23,484 bases of DNA from Eubacterium sp. (GTDB taxonomy: Bacteria; Bacillota; Clostridia; Lachnospirales; Lachnospiraceae), in the NCBI GenBank assembly GCA_003486385.1, contig DNFT01000023.1, positions 1 to 23,484 on the forward strand. The letters run 5' to 3'. This document shows, piece by piece, positions 7,505 to 16,041 of the stretch. The translations under genes were made by a program, and so were the position numbers. The stretch's first letter is position 1. Every line of letters begins with the position of its first letter. The notes below the pieces were generated by a model. That model did no database searches. It saw only the letters and a list, made by a program, of their open reading frames with translations, and was not told where the DNA came from.

Positions 7505-7807
7505 CTAAATGTATTCAAATATTCCCTGAATCGCGTCGGAGATATTTATCAATTCATCAATCGGTAGACCGCCTATCTTTTTATAACCGCGGACAGACAT
7601 ATCCAACAAAGCCAGCTTTTCACACTGTATATAACCTTCTATATTATCTACAGAGGTCCATATATGAAGTGGTCCGGGATTGGAATTATTTATAATCGGA
7701 CACCCTATAATCTCACCGCTGGAATTGAAAAAATCCTTGCTCACCACCAACACCGGATAGTTAATCTTCTCTATCCTCACAATATCTCCCTGGTGCAGAA
7801 GTTTCAT
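7505..7807 (-). CDS. mazF: Type II toxin, PemK/MazF family
   Basis: A 100-aa protein of the MazF/PemK endoribonuclease family, which cut mRNA at short sequences when freed from antitoxin. The fold is recognisable from the opening GDIVRIEKINYPVLVVSKD, the central IIGCPIIN strand, and a C-terminal region ending near DELINISDAIQGIFEYI. The ATG overlaps the antitoxin stop (TGATG), indicating translational coupling; the longer frame upstream is inside the antitoxin gene. The target site and activity cannot be predicted from sequence alone. Confidence 0.82.
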   Translation of the reverse strand: MKLLHQGDIVRIEKINYPVLVVSKDFFNSSGEIIGCPIINNSNPGPLHIWTSVDNIEGYIQCEKLALLDMSVRGYKKIGGLPIDELINISDAIQGIFEYI

Positions 7808-8049
7808 CACCACACCTCTCTTCCTACCGGCTCGCCCCAATTAAATTCTCCATCCAACTTAAGCTCTCCACCGTATTGTGCCGCACGCTCCTCCAAGGTC
7901 TTATGTGAAAAATTCTTCTTAATGGTAATTACACCCTCCGAAACCGTTATATCTATGATTTCGTTCAGAGCCATACCTGCACTTTTCAAAATCTCTTTTG
8001 GAAGTCTGATTCCCTGACTATTCCCCCATTCTCTTATCTGTGCCTGCAT
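7807..8049 (-). CDS. mazE: Type II antitoxin, MazE/AbrB-like
   Basis: An 80-aa antitoxin. Residues 1-47 form an AbrB/SpoVT DNA-binding domain (IREWGNSQGIRLPKEIL, then ITVSEGVITIKK), a dimeric swapped-hairpin barrel. The acidic tail (LKLDGEFNWGEPVG) matches the part of MazE that wraps and blocks MazF. The start has AAGGAGGG 5 nt upstream. It precedes and overlaps the toxin by one base. As in other mazEF loci it should repress its own promoter, and an 18-bp perfect palindrome sits exactly between the promoter boxes upstream. Confidence 0.85.
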   Translation of the reverse strand: MQAQIREWGNSQGIRLPKEILKSAGMALNEIIDITVSEGVITIKKNFSHKTLEERAAQYGGELKLDGEFNWGEPVGREVW

Positions 8050-8067
8050 GCAATCCCTCCTTCACTT

Positions 8068-8095
8068 TGTATATACATAGTATATACTATGTCAA
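8068..8095 (-). promoter_or_regulatory. mazEF promoter with embedded operator
   Basis: Reading the minus strand, a consensus -35 TTGACA (8095-8090), a 16-bp spacer and TATACA (8073-8068) precede the antitoxin. The perfect palindrome ACATAGTATATACTATGT (8075-8092) fills the spacer and overlaps the -35. A bound antitoxin or toxin-antitoxin complex would directly block RNA polymerase. Confidence 0.75.
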
Positions 8096-8161
8096 AAAAT
8101 ATTTCAACAACTCCAAAACTCCCTCTAATATTTTTTACGCTATAGCTTTATATATGCAACA

Positions 8162-8190
8162 TTGACATCCCTCTCATCAAGTGGCAAAAT
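8162..8190 (+). promoter_or_regulatory. Putative azlCD promoter
   Basis: TTGACA (8162-8167), 17 bp, then CAAAAT (8185-8190), a weak -10. The resulting leader of about 70 nt contains ATTTAAG/CTTAAAT arms (about 8229-8257) that could fold just before the AAGAGG ribosome site. No T-box or leucine-rich leader peptide was seen. Confidence 0.4.
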
Positions 8191-8268
8191 AAAAGGCAAT
8201 GCAGACAAATAAATTATATTTTTAAGATTTAAGCCGCAGAATCACGACTTAAATTCAAGAGGTTTACA

Positions 8269-8961
8269 ATGAGCAATTACACCCGCGGACTGAAAGCAGG
8301 AATTCCCATAGCACTTGGCTACCTTTCAGTCTCATTTACATTCGGAATAATAGCAATATCTTACGGACTATCATGGTGGCAGGCGCTTATAATCTCCATG
8401 ACAACCGTAACCTCCGCCGGGCAGTTCGCCGGTATCGGAATAATGCTTCACCCCGGACAATATTTTCAGATGCTCATATCCCAGATTACAATAAACATAC
8501 GCTACTCCTTCATGTCCATTTCCGTTGGACAGAAGGCAGACGAACGCTTCACCGGATTATCGCGATGGATTTTAGGCTTTATGATGACCGATGAAATATT
8601 CGCCGTGGCAGCACAGGAGGAGTCGGTAAGCCGCAGCTTCTTTGCCGGGCTCGCCACCCTGCCATATCTGGGCTGGTCTGTCGGAACGCTTCTCGGCGCA
8701 ATTCTCGGAAGTATTCTCCCCGACCGGCTTATGAGTGCCTTAAGCCTTGCCATATACGGAATGTTCGTGGCAATCGTTGTCCCCGAAATGAAAAAAACAC
8801 GCCCGGTTCTTATTGTGGTTGTTCTGGCAATGCTGCTTAGCTGTGCGTTCCACTACATCCCGTTTCTTTCTTCAATCTCAAGCGGAATAACCATCACAAT
8901 CGTTGCAATAAGCGCCGCAGTTGTGGGCGCAATTCTGTTTCCTGTCGATGAAGAAAAATAA
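8269..8961 (+). CDS. azlC: AzlC family branched-chain amino acid exporter, large subunit
   Basis: A 230-aa polytopic membrane protein that with AzlD exports branched-chain amino acids and analogues. Diagnostic features are the N-terminal GLKAGIPIALGYLSVSFTFG helix, the TSAGQFAG motif, the NIRYSFMS motif and the DEIFAVAA segment, all typical of AzlC, followed by further hydrophobic helices to the end. The start has AAGAGG 6 nt upstream. AzlD follows after 64 nt. In Bacillus subtilis AzlCD expression is controlled by AzlB (Lrp-like); no such gene is present here. Confidence 0.93.
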   Translation: MSNYTRGLKAGIPIALGYLSVSFTFGIIAISYGLSWWQALIISMTTVTSAGQFAGIGIMLHPGQYFQMLISQITINIRYSFMSISVGQKADERFTGLSRWILGFMMTDEIFAVAAQEESVSRSFFAGLATLPYLGWSVGTLLGAILGSILPDRLMSALSLAIYGMFVAIVVPEMKKTRPVLIVVVLAMLLSCAFHYIPFLSSISSGITITIVAISAAVVGAILFPVDEEK

Positions 8962-9025
8962 CCGTCAAATGCGAAATTTACTTAATCGCACTAAATTATA
9001 TATTGTAAAAAGGGAGTCTTTGACC

Positions 9026-9334
9026 ATGGACAATAAGCTTTTTTTTATTTACCTCATTATCCTTGCATGTTCAACCTACTTAATCCGCGTAATACCATTT
9101 GTAGCCATAAAGCACAAGATTAACAACCGTTTCATCCGTTCGTTCCTGTATTACGTTCCCTACGCGGTGCTCACTGCAATGACGATACCCGCCATATTCT
9201 ATGCGACCAGCTGGTGGGTCGGCGCAGCCGCAGGGCTTGTAATCGCAGTCATTCTTTCCTTAAAAGGCAAGGGATTGACCACCGTTGCAATCGCCGCATG
9301 TGCATCCGTCTTTCTGGTTGAATTGTTAAAATAA
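9026..9334 (+). CDS. azlD: AzlD family branched-chain amino acid exporter, small subunit
   Basis: A 102-aa membrane protein, the usual AzlD size, with about four hydrophobic segments. The hallmark motifs are TYLIRVIPFVAI and the YYVPYAVLTAMTIPAIF helix. It works as the obligate partner of AzlC in the cell membrane. The chosen ATG has AGGGAG 9 nt upstream; the open frame extends further left into azlC without a ribosome site. A strong terminator follows at 9418. Confidence 0.92.
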   Translation: MDNKLFFIYLIILACSTYLIRVIPFVAIKHKINNRFIRSFLYYVPYAVLTAMTIPAIFYATSWWVGAAAGLVIAVILSLKGKGLTTVAIAACASVFLVELLK

Positions 9335-9417
9335 TGAATTTCTTATATAAACATCCCAACAATTGATAATATAAAAGCAAGCTCTGATAAGAAAATATAC
9401 CTGCAACATGATATTTT

Positions 9418-9461
9418 TACAGTATGGAAAATTTCTATAATTTTCTATACTGTATTTTTTT
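9418..9461 (+). terminator. Rho-independent terminator after azlCD
   Basis: ACAGTATGGAAAATT pairs with AATTTTCTATACTGT over 15 bp (one G-U), loop of about 5 nt, followed by seven T. It ends the azlCD transcript. The hairpin itself contains TATAAT and TATACT, so it may also hold part of the promoter of the following operon. Confidence 0.8.
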
Positions 9462-9526
9462 ACCATACTGCTTATCGTCGGCACTGCAGGCATAACCTGC
9501 TATATGAGGGGAGGACATATCAAAAA

Positions 9527-10636
9527 GTGAAATTGAAATTACTTACTGTATGTGCCATCGGCACTGTGCTGATACTATGTTCAGGCTGTGGCAAAGCAGC
9601 TTCAGACAGCGCATCTGAATATGATGAAAGCTCATACGAAGCAGTTACCTCAGCTTCAGCTGAATCCGAAGCAGCCGCCACATCACAATCTGAAACCGAA
9701 ACGGAAGGAGAGTCAGCAATGTCCGGAGAATTATTAAAAAACACAGAGAATTTATCAGAAGGTATATCTTCTGCAGAAACAGCCGAAGAGGCAACCTACT
9801 GCACAAGCATGGATGAGGTGCTTAATGCACTATGCCCTGCCGAAATAAGCCGGAAAAGAAACGACGCAGCCTATGGCAATGTAACCCATATTGAATACGA
9901 TTCTACAACCACCGGCTGCAAAAGAGGTGCCAACATTCTGTTACCGGCGGACTATGATACCGGGAAATCGTACCCTGTATTATATTTTCTTCACGGAATA
10001 TTCGGCGATGAAAACAGCATGATAAATGATGGAAACAACAAGATTAAGGAGATTGTAGGCAATCTTAAAGCGGAGGGACTTATTGATGACATCATCGTGG
10101 TATTCCCTAATATGTACGCAAGCTCAGACCCGGACCTTACACCGGGCTTTTCACCCGAACAGACTGCACCCTATGACAATTTCATAAATGACCTCACAAA
10201 TGACCTTATCCCCTACATTGAATCGAACTATTCTGCAATGACGGACAGGGAACACCGCGGTATCATCGGCTTCTCAATGGGCGGAAGGGAGACTCTGTTT
10301 ATCGGTCTGTCGCGCTCAGATTTATTTGCGTATATCGGTGCTATAGCTCCGGCTCCGGGACTCACACCTGCCAAGGACTGGGCTATGGAGCATGCAGGAC
10401 AATTAGCTGAGGATGAAGCCGTTGTAAAGAACACCGACTATATGCCGGAGCTTCTTATGATATGCTGCGGAACCAAGGACAGCGTTGTAGGCAAGTATCC
10501 TTTAAGCTACCATGAGATTTTTGACAGAAACGGCGTATCGCATCTATGGTATGAGATTCCTGACGCTGACCACGATTCCAATGCTATCAGGAGCGGCTTG
10601 TTCAATTTCCTCATAAGATGGTTTGCCGATAAATAA
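9527..10636 (+). CDS. CE1-like esterase lipoprotein (putative esterase family)
   Basis: A 369-aa surface lipoprotein: a lipobox LCSGC puts the acylated Cys at residue 21, followed by a Ser/Glu/Ala-rich linker (about 22-90) and an esterase-D/CE1 fold. The triad is visible: oxyanion region YFLHGIFG (residues about 153-160), nucleophile Ser250 in GFSMGG, Asp318 in CCGTKD, and His349 in DADHDS. The CE1 relatives are acetyl-xylan, feruloyl and mycolyl-type esterases, so it probably removes or transfers acyl or aromatic esters outside the cell. It starts at GTG with GGGGAGG 12 nt upstream; no in-frame ATG is nearby. It is the first gene of the operon, 42 nt before the CotH gene. Whether it acts on diet glycans or on the cell's own envelope is open. 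Confidence 0.82.
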   Translation: MKLKLLTVCAIGTVLILCSGCGKAASDSASEYDESSYEAVTSASAESEAAATSQSETETEGESAMSGELLKNTENLSEGISSAETAEEATYCTSMDEVLNALCPAEISRKRNDAAYGNVTHIEYDSTTTGCKRGANILLPADYDTGKSYPVLYFLHGIFGDENSMINDGNNKIKEIVGNLKAEGLIDDIIVVFPNMYASSDPDLTPGFSPEQTAPYDNFINDLTNDLIPYIESNYSAMTDREHRGIIGFSMGGRETLFIGLSRSDLFAYIGAIAPAPGLTPAKDWAMEHAGQLAEDEAVVKNTDYMPELLMICCGTKDSVVGKYPLSYHEIFDRNGVSHLWYEIPDADHDSNAIRSGLFNFLIRWFADK

Positions 10637-10678
10637 GCTATTAATGATACTAAGAAATGCTCATATAGGAGGATTAAA

Positions 10679-12862
10679 ATGAATAACAGAAAATTTACCC
10701 GTTATGTACTGTGTGCATCTATTTTCACCGCAACCACTTTTTTGACTGTATCGTGTGCGGGCAGGAATACAGACGCACCTTCAAGCATGGATGAAACACC
10801 TATCGTTTCCTCCGAAACCACAGGTGAACCTAATGAGGCAAGCATACCTGAGATTTCCGAAAATACAACTCTCCGGGATAATGACACCGAAACTACACCC
10901 GGAGAAATTACCACTGAGGAGGCCATTGAGGAGGTTGTCGCGGAGACCGAACCAATCGTCTATTTTTCTTCTAAGAGCGGTTTCTATGACAACGGATTTA
11001 CTCTTGAACTTCGCTGTCCTGTAGAGAATGCGGTTATCTACTATACAACAGATGGCACCATTCCCACTCAGGACAGCCGGAAATATGAGGAACCCATTTC
11101 CCTTACGAATGTATCATTAAACCCGGATGTCTATGCGGCACGGACGGATTACTGCACAGATTCACAGTATGTGCCTATGGACCCTGTAACTAAAGCCAAC
11201 ATTATAAGGGCTGTCGCTTATTTTGAAGATGGCACAAGCTCTGTTACAACAAATGGTACATATTTTGTAGGTATTGACCGCGAAGAATTATATGGTGACT
11301 CCCCTGTTATTTCCCTTATCACCGAGCCTGACAATCTTTTCGACAATGAAAAAGGAATATTTGTCCTTGGACAGACATATACCGACTGGCTTGCCGAAGA
11401 CCCTGCCAACGCGGATGAGCCCTCCTACAGAGTTCATGGCAACTTTTCTAACAAAGGAAGGGATTGGGAAAGACCTGTTTCATTTGAATACATGCCTTCA
11501 AACGGAAAGAACGTATCTGCAGACATGGGACTTCGCATGAAAGGTGCTTCCACCAGAACATACCTGCAAAAGAGCATGCGCCTCATTGCAAGGGCTGAAT
11601 ACGGCACCAAATCTATTAAAGCCGACCTCATTCCTGGCAATATGAAAAGTGATAATTCCGGACCTGTAACCAGCTACAAGTCATTTGTACTGAGAAACGG
11701 TGGGAATGACAATGGATTTTCCAAGATGAGAGACCCTGTTCTTCAGAGCCTTGTCGCAGACAGAGCCTTTGATACACAAGCGTCAGCTCCATGCGTTGTA
11801 TTTGTCGATGGAGAATACTGGGGACTCTATGCCATCACAGAGGACTACAGCGACAAGTATATAGAAACTAACTACGGCATTGATAATAAAAATGTTGTAA
11901 TTGTAAAGTGTGGCAGGATTGATGAAGGCACGGCTGAGGATATAACGCTGTATGAGGATATGTATAATTTTATAACACAAAACGATATGACTGATGAAAA
12001 AAATTATGCTAAGGCTCAGGAAATGCTTGACATTCCCGGTTTTATCGACTTCTGTGCAGTCCAGCTATACATTGACAACAATGATTCCATCTTCGATGAC
12101 AATAACTGGAGTATGTGGCGGACAAGGGAAGCAGACAAGGCAACCGAATGGTCCGACGGCAAGTGGAGAATCCTTCTGTACGATACCGAATTTTCTACCG
12201 GTGTATATTCCGGCGGCAAAGGCTTTGAAGAAAATACCATCAAAAAAGATTTAGATGCCTCCCTCGATGCAGATAAAAAATATTCAAGTGACTACCCTGC
12301 ACTTGACATTTTCCGTTCCTTATATGAAAACGGAAACTTCAGAAAAGAGTTGATTGTAACCCTGTGCGACCTCAGAAACTATAACTACGAAAAAAAGAGA
12401 GCAGGAAAAGCAATTGACAATCTCGCTGTATCCTACAAAAAGCTTGCAGATGATTCTTTCTACCGCTATGGTCCTGACTGGGTTGTGATGTATGATGGTC
12501 CTACAGTGTATTATGACACTAAAATAAAGGAATTTAAGCAGTATATGAACGGCAGATATATGGCATTCCCTAACCTGATGAAAAAGACCTTTTCACTTAA
12601 GGACCCTTGCACTATAAAAATTACCGTATCCGACCCTGAATATGGTGATGTCCTGCTTAATCGCACGGATATAGATTTTTCCAATTTGCCAAACGCTGAA
12701 TTTACAGGCGATTACTTTGAGGAATATGAGATAACATTAACTGCAGCACCTAAGGAAGGTCATACATTCGTTAAGTGGATTGTCGATGACAATGAAATCA
12801 CAGATGATACAATAACATTGACACCTCACGATAAATGCACGATTGAAGTTCAATATAAATAG
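10679..12862 (+). CDS. CotH-kinase-domain lipoprotein
   Basis: A 727-aa surface lipoprotein. Cys26 in LTVSC is the lipidation site, followed by a Thr/Glu-rich linker (27-92). Residues about 95-165 resemble a chitobiase/hexosaminidase C-terminal (FN3-like) domain with YYTTDGTIPTQDS. The CotH domain follows: GLRMKGAST, LRNGGNDNGFSKMRDPVLQS, and DGEYWGLYAITEDYSDKYI. Probable active-site residues are Asp473/Asp474 and Asn475/Asn476 in DDNNW and Asp502/Glu504 in LLYDTEFS. A C-terminal repeat-like beta domain (about 640-727) ends the protein. Spore-coat CotH is an atypical kinase that phosphorylates Ser in secreted proteins; by analogy this may be an extracytoplasmic protein or glycan kinase. The start has AGGAGG 8 nt upstream. 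It lies between the esterase and the VTC gene. Confidence 0.85.
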   Translation: MNNRKFTRYVLCASIFTATTFLTVSCAGRNTDAPSSMDETPIVSSETTGEPNEASIPEISENTTLRDNDTETTPGEITTEEAIEEVVAETEPIVYFSSKSGFYDNGFTLELRCPVENAVIYYTTDGTIPTQDSRKYEEPISLTNVSLNPDVYAARTDYCTDSQYVPMDPVTKANIIRAVAYFEDGTSSVTTNGTYFVGIDREELYGDSPVISLITEPDNLFDNEKGIFVLGQTYTDWLAEDPANADEPSYRVHGNFSNKGRDWERPVSFEYMPSNGKNVSADMGLRMKGASTRTYLQKSMRLIARAEYGTKSIKADLIPGNMKSDNSGPVTSYKSFVLRNGGNDNGFSKMRDPVLQSLVADRAFDTQASAPCVVFVDGEYWGLYAITEDYSDKYIETNYGIDNKNVVIVKCGRIDEGTAEDITLYEDMYNFITQNDMTDEKNYAKAQEMLDIPGFIDFCAVQLYIDNNDSIFDDNNWSMWRTREADKATEWSDGKWRILLYDTEFSTGVYSGGKGFEENTIKKDLDASLDADKKYSSDYPALDIFRSLYENGNFRKELIVTLCDLRNYNYEKKRAGKAIDNLAVSYKKLADDSFYRYGPDWVVMYDGPTVYYDTKIKEFKQYMNGRYMAFPNLMKKTFSLKDPCTIKITVSDPEYGDVLLNRTDIDFSNLPNAEFTGDYFEEYEITLTAAPKEGHTFVKWIVDDNEITDDTITLTPHDKCTIEVQYK

Positions 12863-12904
12863 TTAATTACCTGCAAATGCGAATTATGAAAGGACTGGTT
12901 TTAC

Positions 12905-13636
12905 TTGAACAACCAAATGACCTTTAAAAGGTATGAGATAAAATACCTGATCACTACTGAACAAAAGGCTTTGCTTCTCAATGAAATGAAGCCATTCATG
13001 GATGCTGATATTCACGGAAAAAGCACTATTCTCAGCCTTTACCTTGATACCCCTGATTTTCTTCTGGTGCGCCGCTCGCTTGACAAGCCAATATACAAGG
13101 AAAAGCTTCGGCTCAGAAGCTATGGTACGGCGCAACCGGACACTGATGTATTCATTGAGTTGAAAAAGAAATATGACTCTGTTGTATACAAACGCCGTGA
13201 GGCGATGAAGCTCTTTGAGCTGGAAAACTACTTAAAGACCGGTATCATGCCAAAGGACACCCAGATTATGCGTGAGATTGATTTTGCAATGAAGCGTTAT
13301 GCCGGCATAGCTCCGGCAGTCCTTCTCTCATACGAACGCGAGGCATTCTATGATAAATACGATTATGATTTCCGCATGACTTTTGACGAAAATATATTGT
13401 GGCGTACAGAGGCGCCTGCACTGAACAGCCCTGTATACGGAACTCCCATCCTTGAATCCGGGCATGTTTTACTGGAAGTAAAAACAGCCGGAGCCATGCC
13501 ACTCTGGCTTGTGCACTTTTTCAGCAAGTATCAGCTTGCATCTGTTTCATTTTCAAAATACGGTTCTGCATACAGAGCTTTAACACAGAAAAATAATGCA
13601 ATTATCGACAAAGGAGGTTCCTATAAATATGCCTGA
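12905..13636 (+). CDS. VTC-domain polyphosphate polymerase
   Basis: A 243-aa cytosolic protein with the VTC (triphosphate-tunnel) fold of the yeast vacuolar polyphosphate polymerase Vtc4. The tunnel-lining basic and acidic residues occur in order: FKRYEIKYLI at the start, R69/R71 in LRLRSYG, E85/K87/K89 in IELKKKY, K96-R97-R98, the LLSYEREAFYD strand, and E191/K193 in LLEVKTA. The family makes polyphosphate from ATP. The start is TTG with AAAGGA 10 nt upstream; an ATG four codons later (MTFKRYEIKY) is the alternative. It lies 42 nt after CotH and overlaps the DUF4956 gene by 8 nt, so the two products are probably made together. Confidence 0.87.
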   Translation: MNNQMTFKRYEIKYLITTEQKALLLNEMKPFMDADIHGKSTILSLYLDTPDFLLVRRSLDKPIYKEKLRLRSYGTAQPDTDVFIELKKKYDSVVYKRREAMKLFELENYLKTGIMPKDTQIMREIDFAMKRYAGIAPAVLLSYEREAFYDKYDYDFRMTFDENILWRTEAPALNSPVYGTPILESGHVLLEVKTAGAMPLWLVHFFSKYQLASVSFSKYGSAYRALTQKNNAIIDKGGSYKYA

Positions 13637-14318
13637 CGTATTATTTCAGGGATTATTTGATAAAAACACTATCTCAATCCCTGTATCACATTTTTTAATC
13701 TGTCTGCTGGTTTCTCTGGTAATTGGTCTGTTTTATACATTCATATATTCATATAAAAACAGCAGTTCACAGAGCTTTGTCATCACGCTTGCGCTCCTCC
13801 CGGCAATTGTCTGCACAGTCATCATGCTGGTAAACGGCAATGTCGGAACAGGAGTTGCTGTAGCAGGAGCGTTCAGTCTTGTCCGATTCCGTTCAATTCC
13901 GGGAACCGCAAAGGAAATATCAATGTTATTCCTCGCAATGGGAACCGGGCTTATCACCGGAATGGGATACATCGGCTATTCATTTCTTTTTGCATTGATT
14001 CTTGGATTGGCATTTATACTTTTTACCCGCTTAGGACTTGTCCGCATGAAGCCTTGCCGTGAAAAAATTCTCCGAATCACAATTCCGGAGGACTTAGACT
14101 ACAACGAACTGTTTGATGACCTTTTTGAAAAATATACAACACATTCTGACACTATAAGCGTAAAAACGTCAAATATGGGAAGCATGTTCAAGCTTACATA
14201 TAATATTACATTAAAAGATCCTGCAAATGAAAAAGAGTTCATAGACGCTCTTCGCTGCAGAAATGGTAATCTGGAAATCAGCATTTCTAAACAGACAACC
14301 GGCTCTAATGAACTTTAA
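13629..14318 (+). CDS. DUF4956 domain membrane protein
   Basis: A 229-aa protein with about four transmembrane helices (roughly 18-41, 49-68, 98-112 and 113-133) and a soluble C-terminal domain (about 145-229). The DUF4956 signature GAFSLVRFRSIPGTAKEI lies between helices. The start ATG has AAAGGAGG 11 nt upstream and lies within the end of the VTC gene, so translation is coupled. DUF4956 and VTC genes often neighbour each other in Firmicutes. By analogy with yeast, where a membrane subunit passes Vtc4 product across the membrane, DUF4956 might anchor or translocate polyphosphate; this is inference. It ends the operon. Confidence 0.85.
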   Translation: MPDVLFQGLFDKNTISIPVSHFLICLLVSLVIGLFYTFIYSYKNSSSQSFVITLALLPAIVCTVIMLVNGNVGTGVAVAGAFSLVRFRSIPGTAKEISMLFLAMGTGLITGMGYIGYSFLFALILGLAFILFTRLGLVRMKPCREKILRITIPEDLDYNELFDDLFEKYTTHSDTISVKTSNMGSMFKLTYNITLKDPANEKEFIDALRCRNGNLEISISKQTTGSNEL

Positions 14319-14356
14319 GCTCTAATCTGATTCTCATTTACAATGCTGCAAAAAGG

Positions 14357-14398
14357 TGGAAGCACTCAAATAGATGCTGAGTGCTTCCATCCGTTTTA
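14357..14398. terminator. Bidirectional terminator between convergent operons
   Basis: TGGAAGCACTCA and TGAGTGCTTCCA form a perfect 12-bp stem with a 9-nt loop. The plus strand continues CCGTTTTAT, and the minus strand continues CCTTTTTGC. It can therefore end both the DUF4956 operon and the ABC-transporter operon. The remaining intergenic sequence to 14495 holds no gene. Confidence 0.75.
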
Positions 14399-14495
14399 TC
14401 TTTATACATTTTTCATAAACTATTACACCGAAAAATAAGTTCCTGGTACATTGATGCCGAATGATTGTTTCATATGCAAGGCGGATACAACCTGT

Positions 14496-15104
14496 CTAAT
14501 CCCGATTTTGCAGATCAACTATTCTCGTCGCAATCTTCTTAGCAAGATGCATATTGTGCGTCACCGCAATAAGCCCGATATTTCTTTTTTTTGCCTCCTC
14601 TAAGACCACATTCCATATCTGCGCCTGCGTGATGACATCAAGCATTGTGCTTATCTCATCGCATATAAGATAATCCGCTCCGCTCATAAGCGCGCGCGCC
14701 ACGCAGAACCTCTGAAGCTCTCCGCCCGACAGCTCACGCGGAAACCTGTCAAGCCACTCATGCTCTATGCCAAAAGCGTGGAGCACATCCGCGTCTATCT
14801 TCCCGCTCTCCTCAAGAACACGCTTGAGTCTCCAACGCGGATTTATCGCCCTTTCCGGGTGCTGGTGGATGAGCTGCACCGGACAGACCCCCTTTTCAGG
14901 AAGTACTTTGCCATCAATCAGAATCTCACCCTTGACAGGCTTTATATAACCTGATAACAGCATGGCAAGTGTTGTCTTGCCGTAACCGCTTGGGGCAGAA
15001 ATCGCAAGACACTCTCCCCTATCCACCCTGACACTGCAGTCCTCCAGAATCCACGGCTGCTTTCTGTCATATCTAAAATAAATATTTTTTGCCTCAAGTG
15101 GCAT
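14496..15104 (-). CDS. ABC transporter ATP-binding protein, OppF/NikE type
   Basis: A 202-aa ATPase, the second nucleotide-binding subunit of the neighbouring importer. Walker A is APSGYGKT (residues 37-44, with alanine replacing the usual first glycine), the signature is LSGGELQRF (about 123-131), and Walker B is YLICDEI. It is shorter than OppF (over 300 aa) because it lacks the C-terminal oligopeptide-transporter extension, as is common for NikE-like subunits. The ATG has GAGGTG 5 nt upstream and overlaps the upstream ATPase gene by 11 nt, so translation is coupled. Confidence 0.88.
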   Translation of the reverse strand: MPLEAKNIYFRYDRKQPWILEDCSVRVDRGECLAISAPSGYGKTTLAMLLSGYIKPVKGEILIDGKVLPEKGVCPVQLIHQHPERAINPRWRLKRVLEESGKIDADVLHAFGIEHEWLDRFPRELSGGELQRFCVARALMSGADYLICDEISTMLDVITQAQIWNVVLEEAKKRNIGLIAVTHNMHLAKKIATRIVDLQNRD

Positions 15105-16029
15105 GACAGCACCTCACCTCCCCACCTCTTATCTCGCGCACAGATGGAACCTGCCTTACACACTCCTGCGTCCTATATGGACAGCGCGGAGCAAAAAGAC
15201 AGCCCTCCGGCAGATTTCCCGCATACGGCTGAAAGCCCGGAATTGGCTCAAAACCATTCTGCGGCAGTGCTCTCCACAATGCCTTGGAATAAGGATGGCG
15301 AAGTGCCTCCGGTCCTGTCTTAAAATCCACGGCAGGTGCCGTCTCAACTGTGGTTCCCGCATAGAATACCGCTACCCTGTCCGCAAACTCAAAGGCTAAA
15401 TCTATGTCATGTGTTATCAGAATGACCGCCCTGCCCTCATCGGCAAGCTCCCGGAACATCCTAAGCGCCTCAAGTGCCTGTTCAAGACTCATACCCGGTG
15501 TCGGTTCATCGGCAATGATAAGCTCCGCCTCCGTTATCAGTGCTGTGGAGACAAGCACACGTCTTGCCATTCCGCCCGATAACTGAAACGGATACAGCTT
15601 CCCGGTATACTGTGGAAGTCCGAAGCGCTCGAAAAGGCGGCTTCTTCTGTCCACAGGCTTCGGCTTAATATCACCATCCACCTGGGCGCCCACCCTCATA
15701 AGCGGGTCAAGATATGCCACGGACTGCGGCACAAGAGCTATTTTTCGTCCTCTAAGCTTCTCCTGCTGCCTTGCGGTAAGCTCCTGCCCCTTGTAATGTA
15801 TATGCCCCTTAACGGTAGCATTATCCGGAAGTATTCCAAGAACTGCCGAGGCAAGCAGGCTCTTGCCCGAACCGGATGAGCCAGCGATTGCCACAATCTC
15901 GCCCGGACGCACAGTCAAATGTAAATCCGAAATAACCTTTAAGTCCGTCTGCTCTAACCCATGGTCATACATACGGAAGGACACGGACAAATTATGTATT
16001 TCAAGCAATGTTTCTTTTTTCTGTTCCAT
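15094..16029 (-). CDS. ABC transporter ATP-binding protein, OppD/NikD type
   Basis: A 311-aa ATPase with Walker A GSSGSGKS (residues 50-57), signature LSGGMARR, Walker B LIIADEPT, and the switch His in LITHDID. The C-terminal oligopeptide-transporter domain is present, with the cysteine motif GCLFAPRCPYRTQEC that binds an iron-sulfur cluster in some Dpp/Opp relatives. The ATG with AGGGG 8 nt upstream is chosen over an upstream in-frame start that would lie in the hairpin element. It follows the permease gene after 183 nt that contains two hairpins. Confidence 0.9.
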   Translation of the reverse strand: MEQKKETLLEIHNLSVSFRMYDHGLEQTDLKVISDLHLTVRPGEIVAIAGSSGSGKSLLASAVLGILPDNATVKGHIHYKGQELTARQQEKLRGRKIALVPQSVAYLDPLMRVGAQVDGDIKPKPVDRRSRLFERFGLPQYTGKLYPFQLSGGMARRVLVSTALITEAELIIADEPTPGMSLEQALEALRMFRELADEGRAVILITHDIDLAFEFADRVAVFYAGTTVETAPAVDFKTGPEALRHPYSKALWRALPQNGFEPIPGFQPYAGNLPEGCLFAPRCPYRTQECVRQVPSVREIRGGEVRCCHAT

Positions 16030-16041
16030 TTTTATACCCCT

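Noticed and set aside
8095..8136. AAAAAATATT/AATATTTTTT inverted repeat as a terminator
   Set aside because: The stem is pure A-T with a 22-nt loop and lies upstream of, not after, the mazEF genes.
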